NCBI GenBank assembly: GCA_000697335.1
Contig: JNEM01010905.1
Coordinates: 1-19,052, forward strand
Source of the DNA: Conidiobolus incongruus B7586
Taxonomy: Eukaryota; Entomophthoromycota; Entomophthoromycetes; Entomophthorales; Conidiobolaceae
DNA length: 19,052 nt
Direction: 5' to 3'
Shown: positions 8,128 through 19,052 of the stretch, piece by piece
Position numbering within the stretch: the stretch's first letter is position 1
Layout: each line of letters starts with the position of its first letter
Notes under the pieces: generated by a model
Databases searched by the model: none
What the model saw: the letters and a program-made list of their open reading frames with translations, nothing else
Told to the model about the DNA's origin: nothing
Made by a program: the position numbers and the translations under genes

Positions 8128-10175
8128 TTGCATCAGATTTATTTTCAACTTTCTACACATCTCAAATCAAATATATAGCTTTTCCAAATTAGTCCCATTC
8201 TTCATCCTTAATTCTCCGTCAACCAATGACAGCTCACGAAGCTAGACAATGTCAAATCGTTAGTCATATACACACTCAAAAATTATATTTAAATAACTCA
8301 ATCTTTCATTTTATTCAAACTAAATCCAATCTTAAATGTTCTGATCATTACTGTTACTTAAAACAGTATATTAATGCTGTTTCAAATAGGATTAGAATTT
8401 AAACATAATCAGCTAGTTTGATTCACATCTTTTAGATGCCCTTATCTTGAATAGAATTGAATAGTCAATATTGAAAAGACTTTAGAAAAAGTCTTAAAAT
8501 AGATTAATTAAGAGCAGAAATGACGAGTGACATTAAGGAGGTTTAATTCAGTGAGAATATTTGAAGGATGAGATGATTGGTTTGATAAGTGGAAGGAGTA
8601 GTACAAAACTATCCACCAGTCAAATTAATCAGGTTTAATTGTGATTTCTCCAGGTTTCATCCCTTCCATCAGTCAATGTACCAAATGAACGCTTAACAAA
8701 AGTATCTTAGTTTTCATGTCAATTTCATCAAGGTTTCCTAAATACTTTAGATTTAAGCATAATCCTTACATTATGCTTTTCCTCAGAATCCAGCTAATTT
8801 GAATCAAGTAATATTAATTTAACAATCTCCAAAATTTTCAATACTCTTTAAAGTACTAATTTTTTTAAACAATTGATTGAAAATAATTATATTCTTCATT
8901 ATATCAATTTGATACAATTATAGTATCTAGATATAAACTCAAATGTTTCGGATTATGATGTAACAATTTTCTACCAAAATAGGCGAATCAAATTTAACGA
9001 TTTTATATTTTATATATTTAATTGGTTGAATTTCATTAATGCTCAAACTGGTAGTCAAATCAAACCATATTACACTTTGAAAGACCTTCCATAATCAATG
9101 CATTATTATTTGTTCAATTCATTTATTAAATAATATGTTTTAAAAAATTCCAAATATAGCTAAGTAAGGGAATCATGATTGTTGAGCGAATTTTTTTATA
9201 ATATAAAGAATGTTAAAATGTATTAATTTACTAAATAAACTAATTGTTTTTGAACTTGAATTTAAGTATCTAGTAATTTTTGAATCTGTTAATTCTTGAA
9301 ATTCCATTAATTAAATAATTTAGAGAATAATTATATGGATGTATAAAATTGATTTTTGATATTATTGATCTTAAGTTTTATAATCAATCTGTCTTTGAGT
9401 TATCTATATATTATTTTAGTTCATATAACATGATTTAACTCCGTATTACATTTGACTTCGTAATTTCAATTTATTGACTCATTGTATGCTTAATCAATAA
9501 AAGTAATGGACATTGATAAGCAAGATGGCAAAAATAATTTGGGTGTTGTCATACCACATCACATCGTGGCGAAAGATAACTTTACCTCCCTTTCTATGTT
9601 TACGTAGTAAAAATTAAATATAAGGTTCCGAATGTCCACAAATTAACTGATAAAAATCTATTGTTTCTAACAGAATTCTTATAAATTAAGTATGGAATAA
9701 GCTAACACGTATAATTTTTGTTATGTATGATAAGATCACTATAAACATCATAATAAAACAATCATTTCAAAAGCTATTGAAATATAGATATTATTACTTT
9801 TTAATAGAATATTGTCCAACTTTAAATGTCTGTGTAATATTCTCAGACATTTTTACCTGTTGACAAGTATCAAGACATAAATGTGATCATGCTCCAATTT
9901 GATTCGACCTTATTCATTTGAAAATCTCAATTTAATATTATCGTACAAAACTCCATAACATAATCTGATTCAAATAAGGCTATGATAGTTCGATGGGAAT
10001 TATTTTTCAGAGTATTAAATCACATTTTAATATCAATTATTATATTATGAAAGAATTTTTAAGCATTTTTGGGTAGTGAGGATTTGTGGAAACTTATTAA
10101 ATGAGATAAATTAGAATCAGTTGAAGTTATTGACTCAATTAATTTTAATGTATATCATGATTTTGATTAAATGCT

Positions 10176-10203
<28 letters not shown>
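10176..10203. repeat. (TA)14 microsatellite
   Basis: Twenty-eight bases of uninterrupted TA repeat, the longest dinucleotide array in the window. Confidence 0.9.
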
Positions 10204-10206
<3 letters not shown>

Positions 10207-11418
10207 CATATTATTTATCTCCTCTTTAGTATAATCAGGATGATAATCATTGTTAATTTGATAATATAACCTCTCGAGATATACGATCGAAGAGTATTTG
10301 GTTCAGTGATTGATATATTATCATAGAAATGTGCATTTTTCTACCTAATATAACCATAAATTTGGTTCTATGATCGTGGAAAATATGTTAATTCTATCTA
10401 ATTGTTATTAAAATCTGATTTTAGTTATTTTTCCAATTTAAGGTTAGATCAATTGGGCGTTTGTATAATTCCAATATGCTTGTTTTAGCCCGTATTTTCG
10501 CATAGATGATATAGAAGAATAAGTGGTTTAATGAGTATAATCTAACTAGCCGATGCTAAAGCTATCAATGGAGGTGCAATAATAACATTAATAGTAAGTT
10601 TATAGGATTCGGCTTCGTCATCTGTCTAACCTATTTTGAATTAGAATGTTTAAAAAATTCACTATCAATTTAATTAAAAGCTTGAATATTTGTTTGATCT
10701 TTAGTTTCTGTTTTTTTGATAGATCTTTTTATCAATTTGGTTAAATCCATTTTAAAAATTTGTTCATGTGAATTTTATGTATTTCAAATGAATATTTAAT
10801 AAAAAATTGCATAATTTAAAAACATCATTAAATAATAAAATTAGTTTTAAAGGTTACAAGAAAAAAAATTATAAATTATATTAATTATCAATTAGTTTTA
10901 GTTTATAAATTTTTTAATATTAGTTGAGATTTATATAAAATTCATAGAATCTATCATAATTAGAAAAACCTTTGGTTAAAATGTGCATAGAATATAATAT
11001 ATAGTTTAATATAGTATCTGTACGAAATATTTTTATTATATAATTAATAAAAATAGTATTATTTTATAAAAGTTGATTGATATTTACTAAAAGCTACTTA
11101 TTTTTTCATATCAAAATTACAAGTTAAATTATTAAATAATAAAAATTTATATAATATTTTCGCATAAACATTCTAGTCAATTTTGAAATTGTCAATATCA
11201 TATTAAATATAATGTTAATAAAAATCATAATTAATTTATTATAAATTTTGAAAATACTAGTTACATATAATAATATCAAGACTTATATTGTGAGCATAAG
11301 TTTCTTAGAAAAATAAAGTATAACTCGGATCACGAATAAACTCCAAGTACTTATTGTGAAAGAATTTCAAATTTACAATAAAATTGGTAAAGAATTAAGA
11401 GTAATGGTATATATACTC

Positions 11419-11454
11419 ACTCTGGCCCAATAATCAACATTAAAGCACCAGAGT
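11419..11454. repeat. 7-bp inverted repeat ACTCTGG ... CCAGAGT
   Basis: ACTCTGG (11,419-11,425) and CCAGAGT (11,448-11,454) are exact reverse complements with a 22-base spacer, able to form a hairpin in RNA or single-stranded DNA. It is a small GC-rich pocket in otherwise AT-rich DNA. There is no U-tract or other mark of a known RNA; it may be a remnant of a mobile element. Confidence 0.35.
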
Positions 11455-12749
11455 AAAATTATTTTTATATTATTTAATTTATTACTAATTTTGTAACGAT
11501 TTATTCAAAAATGATCAAATATTTCATATTTTACTACACGTTATTAACAAATATCGAGTTTATTTTTACCTATATATATTGAGTTAAAACTTAACTGTTT
11601 TCAATGAACAATTTCTATGTAATCCTATATTTACTTTGACAAATACTCGATTTAATGATACTCTCAAAGTGCTATTTCTTCATAAAAGATAAAGAGTTAT
11701 GAACAAATATCACGTGTAGATGAAGAAGCGATTGTATGTAATTTATAACGGAAAAATAATGATTTAAAAAAATTGATATTTAATATTCTACAAGTGCCAA
11801 AGTGGAAAGTCATACTGTTCATCAAAAAGAGTAACCATTATTAAAATAAAATTAACTGTTTCTCCTAGTGACTTTTATTAATGAGTAATATTATTGAGGA
11901 TTTTTTAATTGGTACTATCGAATTTTGCCTAAATATAAAAATTTGTTAACTTACTATTGATCATATGATTTGAAAAAAAAGAATTTTATAAAAAAATCAA
12001 ATGACGCAGCATGTCATTAACTAATAAATAAAATATATTTTCGAATTTACCTCAGTTATATTAGATTTTATAATTAATTTATATTTTGACATTTTTATTC
12101 GGCATTAAAAGTTATATCGTTACCTAATCATAGCATATAATTATGAATTTATGATATATTATTTACTTATTGAATCAATTTCAAATATTAAGATTGAATA
12201 AACTATTCGTTAATATCCTAAAAATTTTGGATTTTTATTTCAGGTTTTTTTAAATATATTATTTTCCATCTTGGTAAATATATTAGCTAATAGCAAAATT
12301 TATTCAAAAACTTGTAGTTATTCCTATATCTTAATTTATTTTATCCCAACTAATCAAAATTAATCAAATACAAATACCTTGAAACAATTTTTAATGTTTC
12401 AATTTATTTATTATTAAGTTTTTTCAATGAAAATTAATGTCTTGAACTAGTTTTTATAATATATCTACTAATTTAACTCAAATAAAAAATCAGCTTGATT
12501 AAGTCAAACAAAAATTTTGATAGACAAGGTAATAGAATTTAGAATATATGTATTAAACATATTTTATTAAATCACAATCAGTAGTATCCAACACTTTCAC
12601 TAGAGTCGTATTTGATAATATCCCTTGAAATCACCTCCTATTTTTACTGATCTCAAATATTCATGTTATAAATTACCGAAATGAGTTTCAGCCAAATTTA
12701 ATTAAAATATTGGCAACCCCTTAGAAAATTCATAATTTTTTGTAATCTG

Positions 12750-12750
<1 letters not shown>

Positions 12751-12784
<34 letters not shown>
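12751..12784. repeat. (TAA)11 trinucleotide microsatellite
   Basis: Eleven uninterrupted TAA units plus one base. No reading frame crosses it. Confidence 0.9.
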
Positions 12785-15614
12785 TTATAATTTTCAACAA
12801 AAAAGTATATTACTAATTTCTGAATTTTCAAATATAAATTTTATTATACTCCGAATTTTGATGCGCTATATTTTAATAATTATATTTACCCAGAGTTTAT
12901 TTGATTACAATAATAAATATCTATCCTCAAAACGAAGTATTATATATTCAAAATTAATAAAATATTGAAGGGTTGAGTATAAACCTACAAGTACAATTCA
13001 GTCCACAAGGCGTTTTTCAAATTATTCTTTTTTATCCAAAACGGGACTAAGAATAATCCGAATTTTCAATTCATATAAATTCAGCCCAATCAATTTTGTT
13101 TGAATTATAATCTTGATTGATTTTTAAGCTGCTTAAGGGAATTTGGCTTTTGCGGGTCATTTCTCTTTAGTAATATCAAATTTTCTAAATTAATATAAAA
13201 TAATTTTCAGTCAGGTTTCTAAGAGTTACCCTTATCTATTTGGTATATATCAAATTGAATATTAATTCATAAAATAAGAATTGGATACTAAAGATCATAT
13301 TGATAAATATTATAAAATTATCATAGTATTACTATAAATTACAATCATCAAATGTTTTGAAACATACTTTATAAATTGATGCATTCTAAATCTCAAAATA
13401 TGATAAATACTATTGAATTGGAAATAAAGTATCAACTATATTATCAAGAAATATTATATAACTCAGATTTAAATCAAATTTAAAAAGATTAAAATTTATA
13501 TAATTTAAATATTTCGTCTAATTTGTAATATATTTTGCCATATATTAAAAATGAGGATACCATATCAAAGGCTCCTTAGGATCAAATGTTTTATTAATCT
13601 TGTATTTTTCACCTTTGATTCAAATTTTGAAATCATTTTGTTATATTACAACCTTTTAAAAGCCTAAAACGATAAAAATCAAATGGGTTCATATTTTCTG
13701 AATAGTCAATTCATAATAATATAACTTATTATATATCTTTAATAAATATTTTTGTGATATTAAAAGTACATATTATAAAATCATTAAATGAGATAAATAA
13801 TTAATATATTTTCAATTTTTTAACCTATTTATAAATTGTTTGGTTTAAAAAACAAAATTTAAATTATATTACTTATATTAACTTGTTTAAAAAATTATAA
13901 CAAAATATTTCTTTTTTATTTATAATAATGAAAAATTGAATTCTTTTTATTTAAAGGAATTGGTTTGGGAATATTAAAAATTAGGTTGTTAGGTTTAATC
14001 CAATTTTACTTGTTTGAATATTTCAAAAGAAAAATTAGAAAAAAACTTTTATTAATATTTATAATTCAATATAATACCCTGTGCCATAAGCATAAGTTTT
14101 ATTCAATGCTTTCAAAATGATTTATATATCATTTAGGATTAAAAAATAAGGTACAATTGGCATTTCTATAATATAATTGCTGCTTTTTATAATAAATATT
14201 TTAAATTTATAATTGATTTTAAAATTTTTATATTAAACTCTTTAAAAAAGCCTCCTTTATTAATAGTTTTTGATATTTGAAATTATTTTTGAAGATAATA
14301 GTACGCTTGGGCCTATCATATAAAGATATATTTTTTACTTACACCAATCAATTGTTAAATTATGTATTCTAAAATTTAACATAAAGATAAAACGTTACCT
14401 TTAACTATTTCAACCAAGTCATTATCTATTTTTGCGAGTGGTTTATTTAATATTTAGTTTGTTCTTATATAAAATTAAATATGATTTATAAATTTGATTT
14501 TTATCATATATAATTATGTAATCATTTAATATTAAATTATCACTCTTCAATATTATAAAATTATATTATTTTAAAATATATTCAAATATTTAATTTTAAA
14601 CACAAAAATGAATATATATACATTAAAAAAATTCTTTAAAATATAAGTATTTTTGGATAATACGATAATTTTTAATTTTCATATTAAAATATAACTTTCA
14701 GATTTGGCTGAAAGAAAAATATTGCTAATTTAATCGAAATTATTAGATAATTATATCGTGATAATTTCACTGCTCATGTACTAAATATTTAAGCTGCCAT
14801 ACAATAATCAAGAAATCATATTGAGTTAATATATACATTAATATTTTAAGTTATTCTCTCTTAAGAATTTATATGATACATTTTAATTATAGTATCAAGA
14901 AAACACATAATAATTTACATTAGTTATTTAAGTTAATATGATAATCATAGCAACGAGAAAATAATAATAAATTTGATTTCAGTAATGAAACCAATAATAT
15001 GAACATAATTAATAAAATGCAAGGAGTACCTTGTATATAAATATACCTTGATTTATATTTGACTTATTATTATATTTTAAAATATAGCTGGTTTTAAAAC
15101 ATATTCTAAAAATACCAACTTGGCAGTTTTACCCCATATGACCGTACATTATAGTTAAAATAGATAAAAATATAGAACTATTCATCCTATTAATATTCAA
15201 ATAATTCGATATTAATTTAAACAAGGGATCAAAATATTCTAACTTTGCACATTATAATTCATAAAATACTCTTTTTAATTCAAGCTGAAAGTTTAAGATT
15301 TAGTGTTATAATGAAATTTCTACCAAGTTACATTTTGAGTGTTATTTTTTTATCAAATTTTTATAATTTTCCAGTGGTATAATAATATTGATTTTTATAT
15401 ATATAAAATAAATGTAGTCAAATTATATATAAGTGAATCAATACCAATCTTAATTTTTTCTTATATGTATTATTTTTTTTATTAAAATTTAATAAAATAA
15501 AAATATTAACTTTTTTAAGTAATTCATTTTTGATCTAAAATTAATTTAAAAATTAGAAATATGATAAATTTTGAATATAATGAAATCAATTAAAATTATT
15601 TTTTTTCAATACTC

Positions 15615-15629
15615 TATATATATATATAT
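15615..15629. repeat. Short (TA)n tract
   Basis: Fifteen bases of alternating T and A; ordinary for this composition. Confidence 0.7.
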
Positions 15630-16509
15630 TGTTACTTATATATCAATAGAATTATACTTAAAATTCTAGAAATTAGTCAAATGTAATAGAAATAAAATTT
15701 GCCAAATCGGAAAAAGTATGTGAATAAATTACTTTACAAATTTACTGATACTAAAATTTATAATTACATTGCTATTAATATTAAACTATCACATCTAATA
15801 TTATACTTGAGCTTATTTGTTAAATTACCATTTGAGATTTAATTCTAAATGATTTTGTATTTATTAATAAATACGTCCTTTTTCATTTTCATTGATTATT
15901 AAAAAATAGTATTTTAGCAAAAATTAGTTTATTTTATTTGCATTGGTAATATATAAAATGAATATTAAAATAAGAACTTTTCAAATCAAAATTTTAAATT
16001 GTTGAAATACAAACATTAATGATATTCTATTACATATTCTAGACATTTTATTTAATCGCATAAAAGCATCCCTCAAACAAAAAGTGAGGTAAATGGATTA
16101 ATTTACATTTATCCTCATTACACCATAATCTAACATATTACTTTTGAAAAAATTGATATAACCTCAAATCTGAAAATATTATATTATATGATTTGATTTA
16201 TGGAGAAGGCTTTGTACCTAGTCCATTTGATGAAATTATAAAATTTTACTCCACAATTAATTCTATAATGAATAATTACAATTTAACAGAGAAACTGACT
16301 ATCTCATTAAATAGGTATTATCGTTTGAGTAATTTTATTTAAAATTGAGAGAAGACCTATAATTCGGTTAAATAGCATCCTTAAACCATCTTTATCCTAT
16401 AAGTGAATGTTAATATGAATCGATTATTTGCAATAATAAATGGATTAAAATCATAATCTTAGTATTTGCAAATGGTGATGTGATTTATCATAGTACTATA
16501 TGTACCCGA

Positions 16510-17000
16510 TATCTAGAGGAACGCTACTCTGAGCCCAAACCTGGGATGCATAGATCTGACTTGGAAGCAATTTAATAAATATTTACGAATCACTCGAGAA
16601 CTTGTTTTCAAATATCGATAGTTCCGATATACTATTAATCTGAAGGTGAAGAGCAAAAATTCTTTAGAACAGTCAGAGAGCCTATTTTCAAGTGCAAGCA
16701 GGAGGATTTTAAAATGAGTGAACAAATTGAAGGAGTTATCCAATTTCATACAGATTTAGTATATGATTTGCAATCAAACAAATTCCTTAATGGTGACCAA
16801 CATGATTATCATGGGTATTGTTACTTTAGTGGTATTTATCGGATCCATTTAGTGAGTCCAGTAAACCTTGAAAAGTTATACTGTTGAACTTTGGTCAATA
16901 CTAGACGCTTGGACCGACAGAATGTTTAAATCATATAATGGATATTTCAGATAGCTTATTGGCAATATAAACTACTGAATTTGTCATTCAACCGAGTTTC
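16510..17000 (+). mobile_element. Fossil of a Ty1/copia-type retrotransposon (gag-pre-integrase and integrase core region)
   Basis: This is the most complex, least AT-rich stretch in the right half of the window. Short patches of plus-strand translation recall, in the expected order, the gag-pre-integrase segment (about 16,510-16,570) and the integrase catalytic core (about 16,730-16,945) of copia-type polyproteins. The two core acidic-residue regions, near 16,740 and 16,935, lie about 65 codons apart, which fits copia integrases. The element is broken with many disabling changes and is clearly old. Its LTRs, reverse transcriptase and RNase H could not be recognised in the flanking AT-rich DNA, so the outer limits are unknown. 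The family call rests on weak by-eye similarity. Confidence 0.5.
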
Positions 17001-18787
17001 GATAAATATATATTAATCTGTGAATATTAATACATTTCATGCTGATAATTTCTCTAAAAATTTCTTGACACATTCCTGAGATTGAATAAAATAGATTCAA
17101 TAGTGAACATTTTTAAGTATTATATTTCATTCCATATATTCATAAACATTTTAATTTGAATTAATTTTATTAAATATTATACCTAGAAAATTAAGTATTC
17201 TGTTATCTTTTTATAGAAAATTTATTAACTTCAGACATCTCTCAAGGGTATATCATATAATTTAAATATCAATAATATGATAATGTTTAATTTTAAATTT
17301 ATTTTTTTTTAATTTTTAAAATCATTTAAAATAATTCTAATTACAAATATTAAAACAGTTTTCACAAAAAAACTAATTTGAAATTTTATTAAAAATTAAT
17401 AATAAATTATTCAAATATAGGAAATTAAAATAGTGTTCAAAGAGTTTTATGTTTAATGTTATTGATATCTGTGATAATCAAGTCTTGGTTGTTATTCGTT
17501 GAAATTAATATTATATATATATATATAAATTTAAAACTGTTTTTACCTATCATTTGAGACTAAGATATATAACTAATATAGTATTATCAATAAATTTACA
17601 AAAAAATCACTTTATATTTGTTAATTTTCAGATTTAATAGTTAAATATGATAGCATTTAAAATATCATAATAACTTTTTATAGACAGATATTTTGGTATT
17701 ATAGTGTAAAAGTACACCATATCAAAAGTTGAATAATTATTCATTTCAATTCACGTAAAATAAATTTGATCTTGTTAATATAAATAATTTATAATGTCGC
17801 AGTTTTGTTGATAATTATAATTTTTAGGTTGATATAATTTACAAGATATTAGAATAAAATATCAAATTTTCTGACAGAATAGAAAAATTAATAAATTAAT
17901 TTAAAATATTTGTAGAGAAAAAATAATCCTGGCACCCTCTCATATACACTTGAACTACCCGCTTCTCAACTGACAGTCGGGAGCGATAGCTAATTTCCTC
18001 ATTGAAGCTCGATAGATAAATTTAATTAAATATCGCTTTCTACGAATAAGGTATCTATCAAATACAACAAAGTTAATCAGACAATTTAAACTGTATTATT
18101 TTATTCAGATTTAAAAAAAACTATATTATAAAATCATTTTGCATCAATAGGTTAATATTATTTAATATTTGATAATATATTAATTGAAAATAAATTTATA
18201 TTACTAAACTATATCATAATATTTTTGAATTAATTAATAAATGTTCTTTTGGAAAGAAAAAATGGAAAATTTTTTAAGTTAATATTTAAATATATCCTTA
18301 GTTTTAAAAATCAATTATATATAAAATATTTATATGAATCAATATTTTCAAACTATATTTCATTAATTTTTATTATTAATTGAAAAAATTTAAAAATCTA
18401 TTGTTGAATTTAATTATTACTTTATAATTTAAACAATGGGATTTTTTGTGATTGAAAAAAAATAAATATTTTAATATATAATATATAATAATAGACATAA
18501 AATATAAATTCAATACTTTCCTTTATTTTTAATAATTTTTTGCCATATTTTTGGTAAAGTTCTAATACTTAATAATGAGTTCTTTTTATTAAGGACTGAA
18601 ATTTAATTTTTTTCAAATTAATTAATTTTTTTTAAAAATTTTCTTTCCTAAAGCTGATTTTTTAATTACCCAAAATAATTATAATCATATAGAATATAAT
18701 CTAAAGAATATATTAGATGTGATAATTTTTACCTATTATTTTTAATTAAAAATTTTTTTTACAAACTTTTATATTTTATAATAATTA
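17001..18787. other. AT-rich tract with one GC pocket
   Basis: No gene is seen. About 17,929-18,030 is a compact GC-rich pocket that includes a short CCCG/CGGG stem (17,958-17,961 with 17,978-17,981). It could be a less degraded piece of the retrotransposon fossil lying upstream, or of another repeat; it does not fold as a tRNA. Everything else is A/T runs. Confidence 0.45.
17512..17527. repeat. (TA)8 tract
   Basis: Sixteen bases of alternating TA. Confidence 0.75.
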
Positions 18788-19052
18788 TACAAAATAATAG
18801 GTTTTGTTAAATTATATCAAAAATATTAATTAAAAATAGTTTTATTTAAACAAATAATATAAAATTTATTATAAGTTGATTTTCCCTTAAAACTCAAATG
18901 ATAATAATATATATTATTATAATATATTATAAACATTTATATTAATTTATTAACAAAGTATTTATTTAATAGAATTTATATAAAAGGGTTGATTTAAATA
19001 AATTTAATATCTTGATTTATATTTTAATATAAGATTATATTAATAAATTTAT
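18788..19052 (+). repeat. Diverged dispersed repeat, right copy (cut by the window edge)
   Basis: Direct-orientation counterpart of about 391-650, sharing AATAATAGGTTTT (18,793-18,805), TTGATTTTCCC, TTTATTTAA and AAAAGGGTTGATTTA in the same order. It is more AT-rich than the left copy: many positions that are G or C on the left are A or T here, although a few run the other way. It continues past the end of the window, so total length is unknown. A paired set of repeats about 18.4 kb apart may belong to a larger repeat family that fills this AT-rich region. Confidence 0.75.
18903..18918. repeat. AT-only 16-bp palindrome matching the one in the left copy
   Basis: AATAATATATATTATT occupies the same place in the right repeat copy as the palindrome at 503-518. 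All four G/C positions of the left version are A/T here, in symmetric pairs, so the dyad is intact. Confidence 0.55.

Larger units (their letters stand above)
8130..16505. other. Long gene-free AT-rich tract, right flank
   Basis: More than 8 kb with no plausible gene on either strand. About 8,130-8,800 is intermediate in G+C, and a small pocket near 9,541-9,608 is close to half G+C, but neither yields a continuous frame or a recognisable RNA gene. The remainder is dominated by A/T runs, TA steps and simple repeats. The probable content is old repeats reduced beyond identification, plus intergenic DNA upstream of the minus-strand gene. Confidence 0.55.

Noticed and set aside
8521-8780. Possible second retroelement fragment in the intermediate-G+C block upstream of the gene
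   Set aside because: Only a very short translated patch recalled a gag-like tryptophan-rich motif. This is too little to name an element.
9541-9608. tRNA or other small RNA in a GC pocket
   Set aside because: No A or B box and no cloverleaf arms could be drawn on either strand.
16513-16749. 78-codon open frame on the minus strand
   Set aside because: It runs antisense across the copia-type fossil, is not similar to any protein I know, and its opening is explained by the locally higher complexity of the relic.
17931-18010. tRNA or tRNA-derived SINE on the minus strand
   Set aside because: A GTTCAAGT word resembles a B box, but the flanking bases do not form a T-arm and no acceptor stem is present.
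1-19052. CRISPR array, bacterial operon or prophage
   Set aside because: There are no regularly spaced repeats, Shine-Dalgarno-led gene clusters or phage genes. Composition and layout are eukaryotic.

Overview
The window looks like a piece of a eukaryotic, most likely fungal, nuclear genome. By eye it is almost entirely very AT-rich DNA (sampled lines run about 10-25% G+C) with no credible long reading frame. One sharply bounded island of about 45% G+C lies at roughly 5.5-8.06 kb. This two-phase composition, gene-like G+C set in long AT-rich tracts of decayed repeats, is what repeat-induced point mutation (RIP) or a similar C-to-T process leaves in filamentous fungi. The species cannot be named from the sequence; the fungal assignment is an inference from composition, promoter style and protein character.

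Layout. 1-390 is AT-rich DNA with strong C-over-G strand bias. About 391-650 is a copy of a repeat whose second, direct copy fills the last ~265 bases (about 18,788-19,052, running off the edge); many of the differences between the copies are C/T and G/A changes. 651-5,500 is AT-rich filler with a purine/G9 tract, a TA microsatellite and a G-skewed block. 5,505-8,127 is the only convincing gene unit, on the minus strand: promoter with TATA-like box, dyad and pyrimidine tract, a leader carrying one 55-codon upstream ORF, an uninterrupted 673-codon gene, a pyrimidine-rich 3' flank and a possible poly(A) signal. 8,130-16,500 is again AT-rich with microsatellites and no recognisable gene. About 16,510-17,000 holds a decayed fossil of a Ty1/copia-type retrotransposon (gag-pre-integrase/integrase part). 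17,000-18,790 is AT-rich filler with one small GC pocket.

The single gene encodes a 673-residue protein I do not recognise. It has Ser/Thr/Pro/Gln-rich disordered ends, a possible beta-grasp-like segment near residues 92-172, a charged helical/coiled-coil core near 280-435, and basic patches. Its look is that of a nuclear regulatory or scaffold protein, but no known domain is visible. The points most worth following up are this orphan-looking gene surviving in a mutation-degraded neighbourhood, its leader with exactly one upstream ORF in the same frame as the gene, and the repeat pair flanking the whole region.
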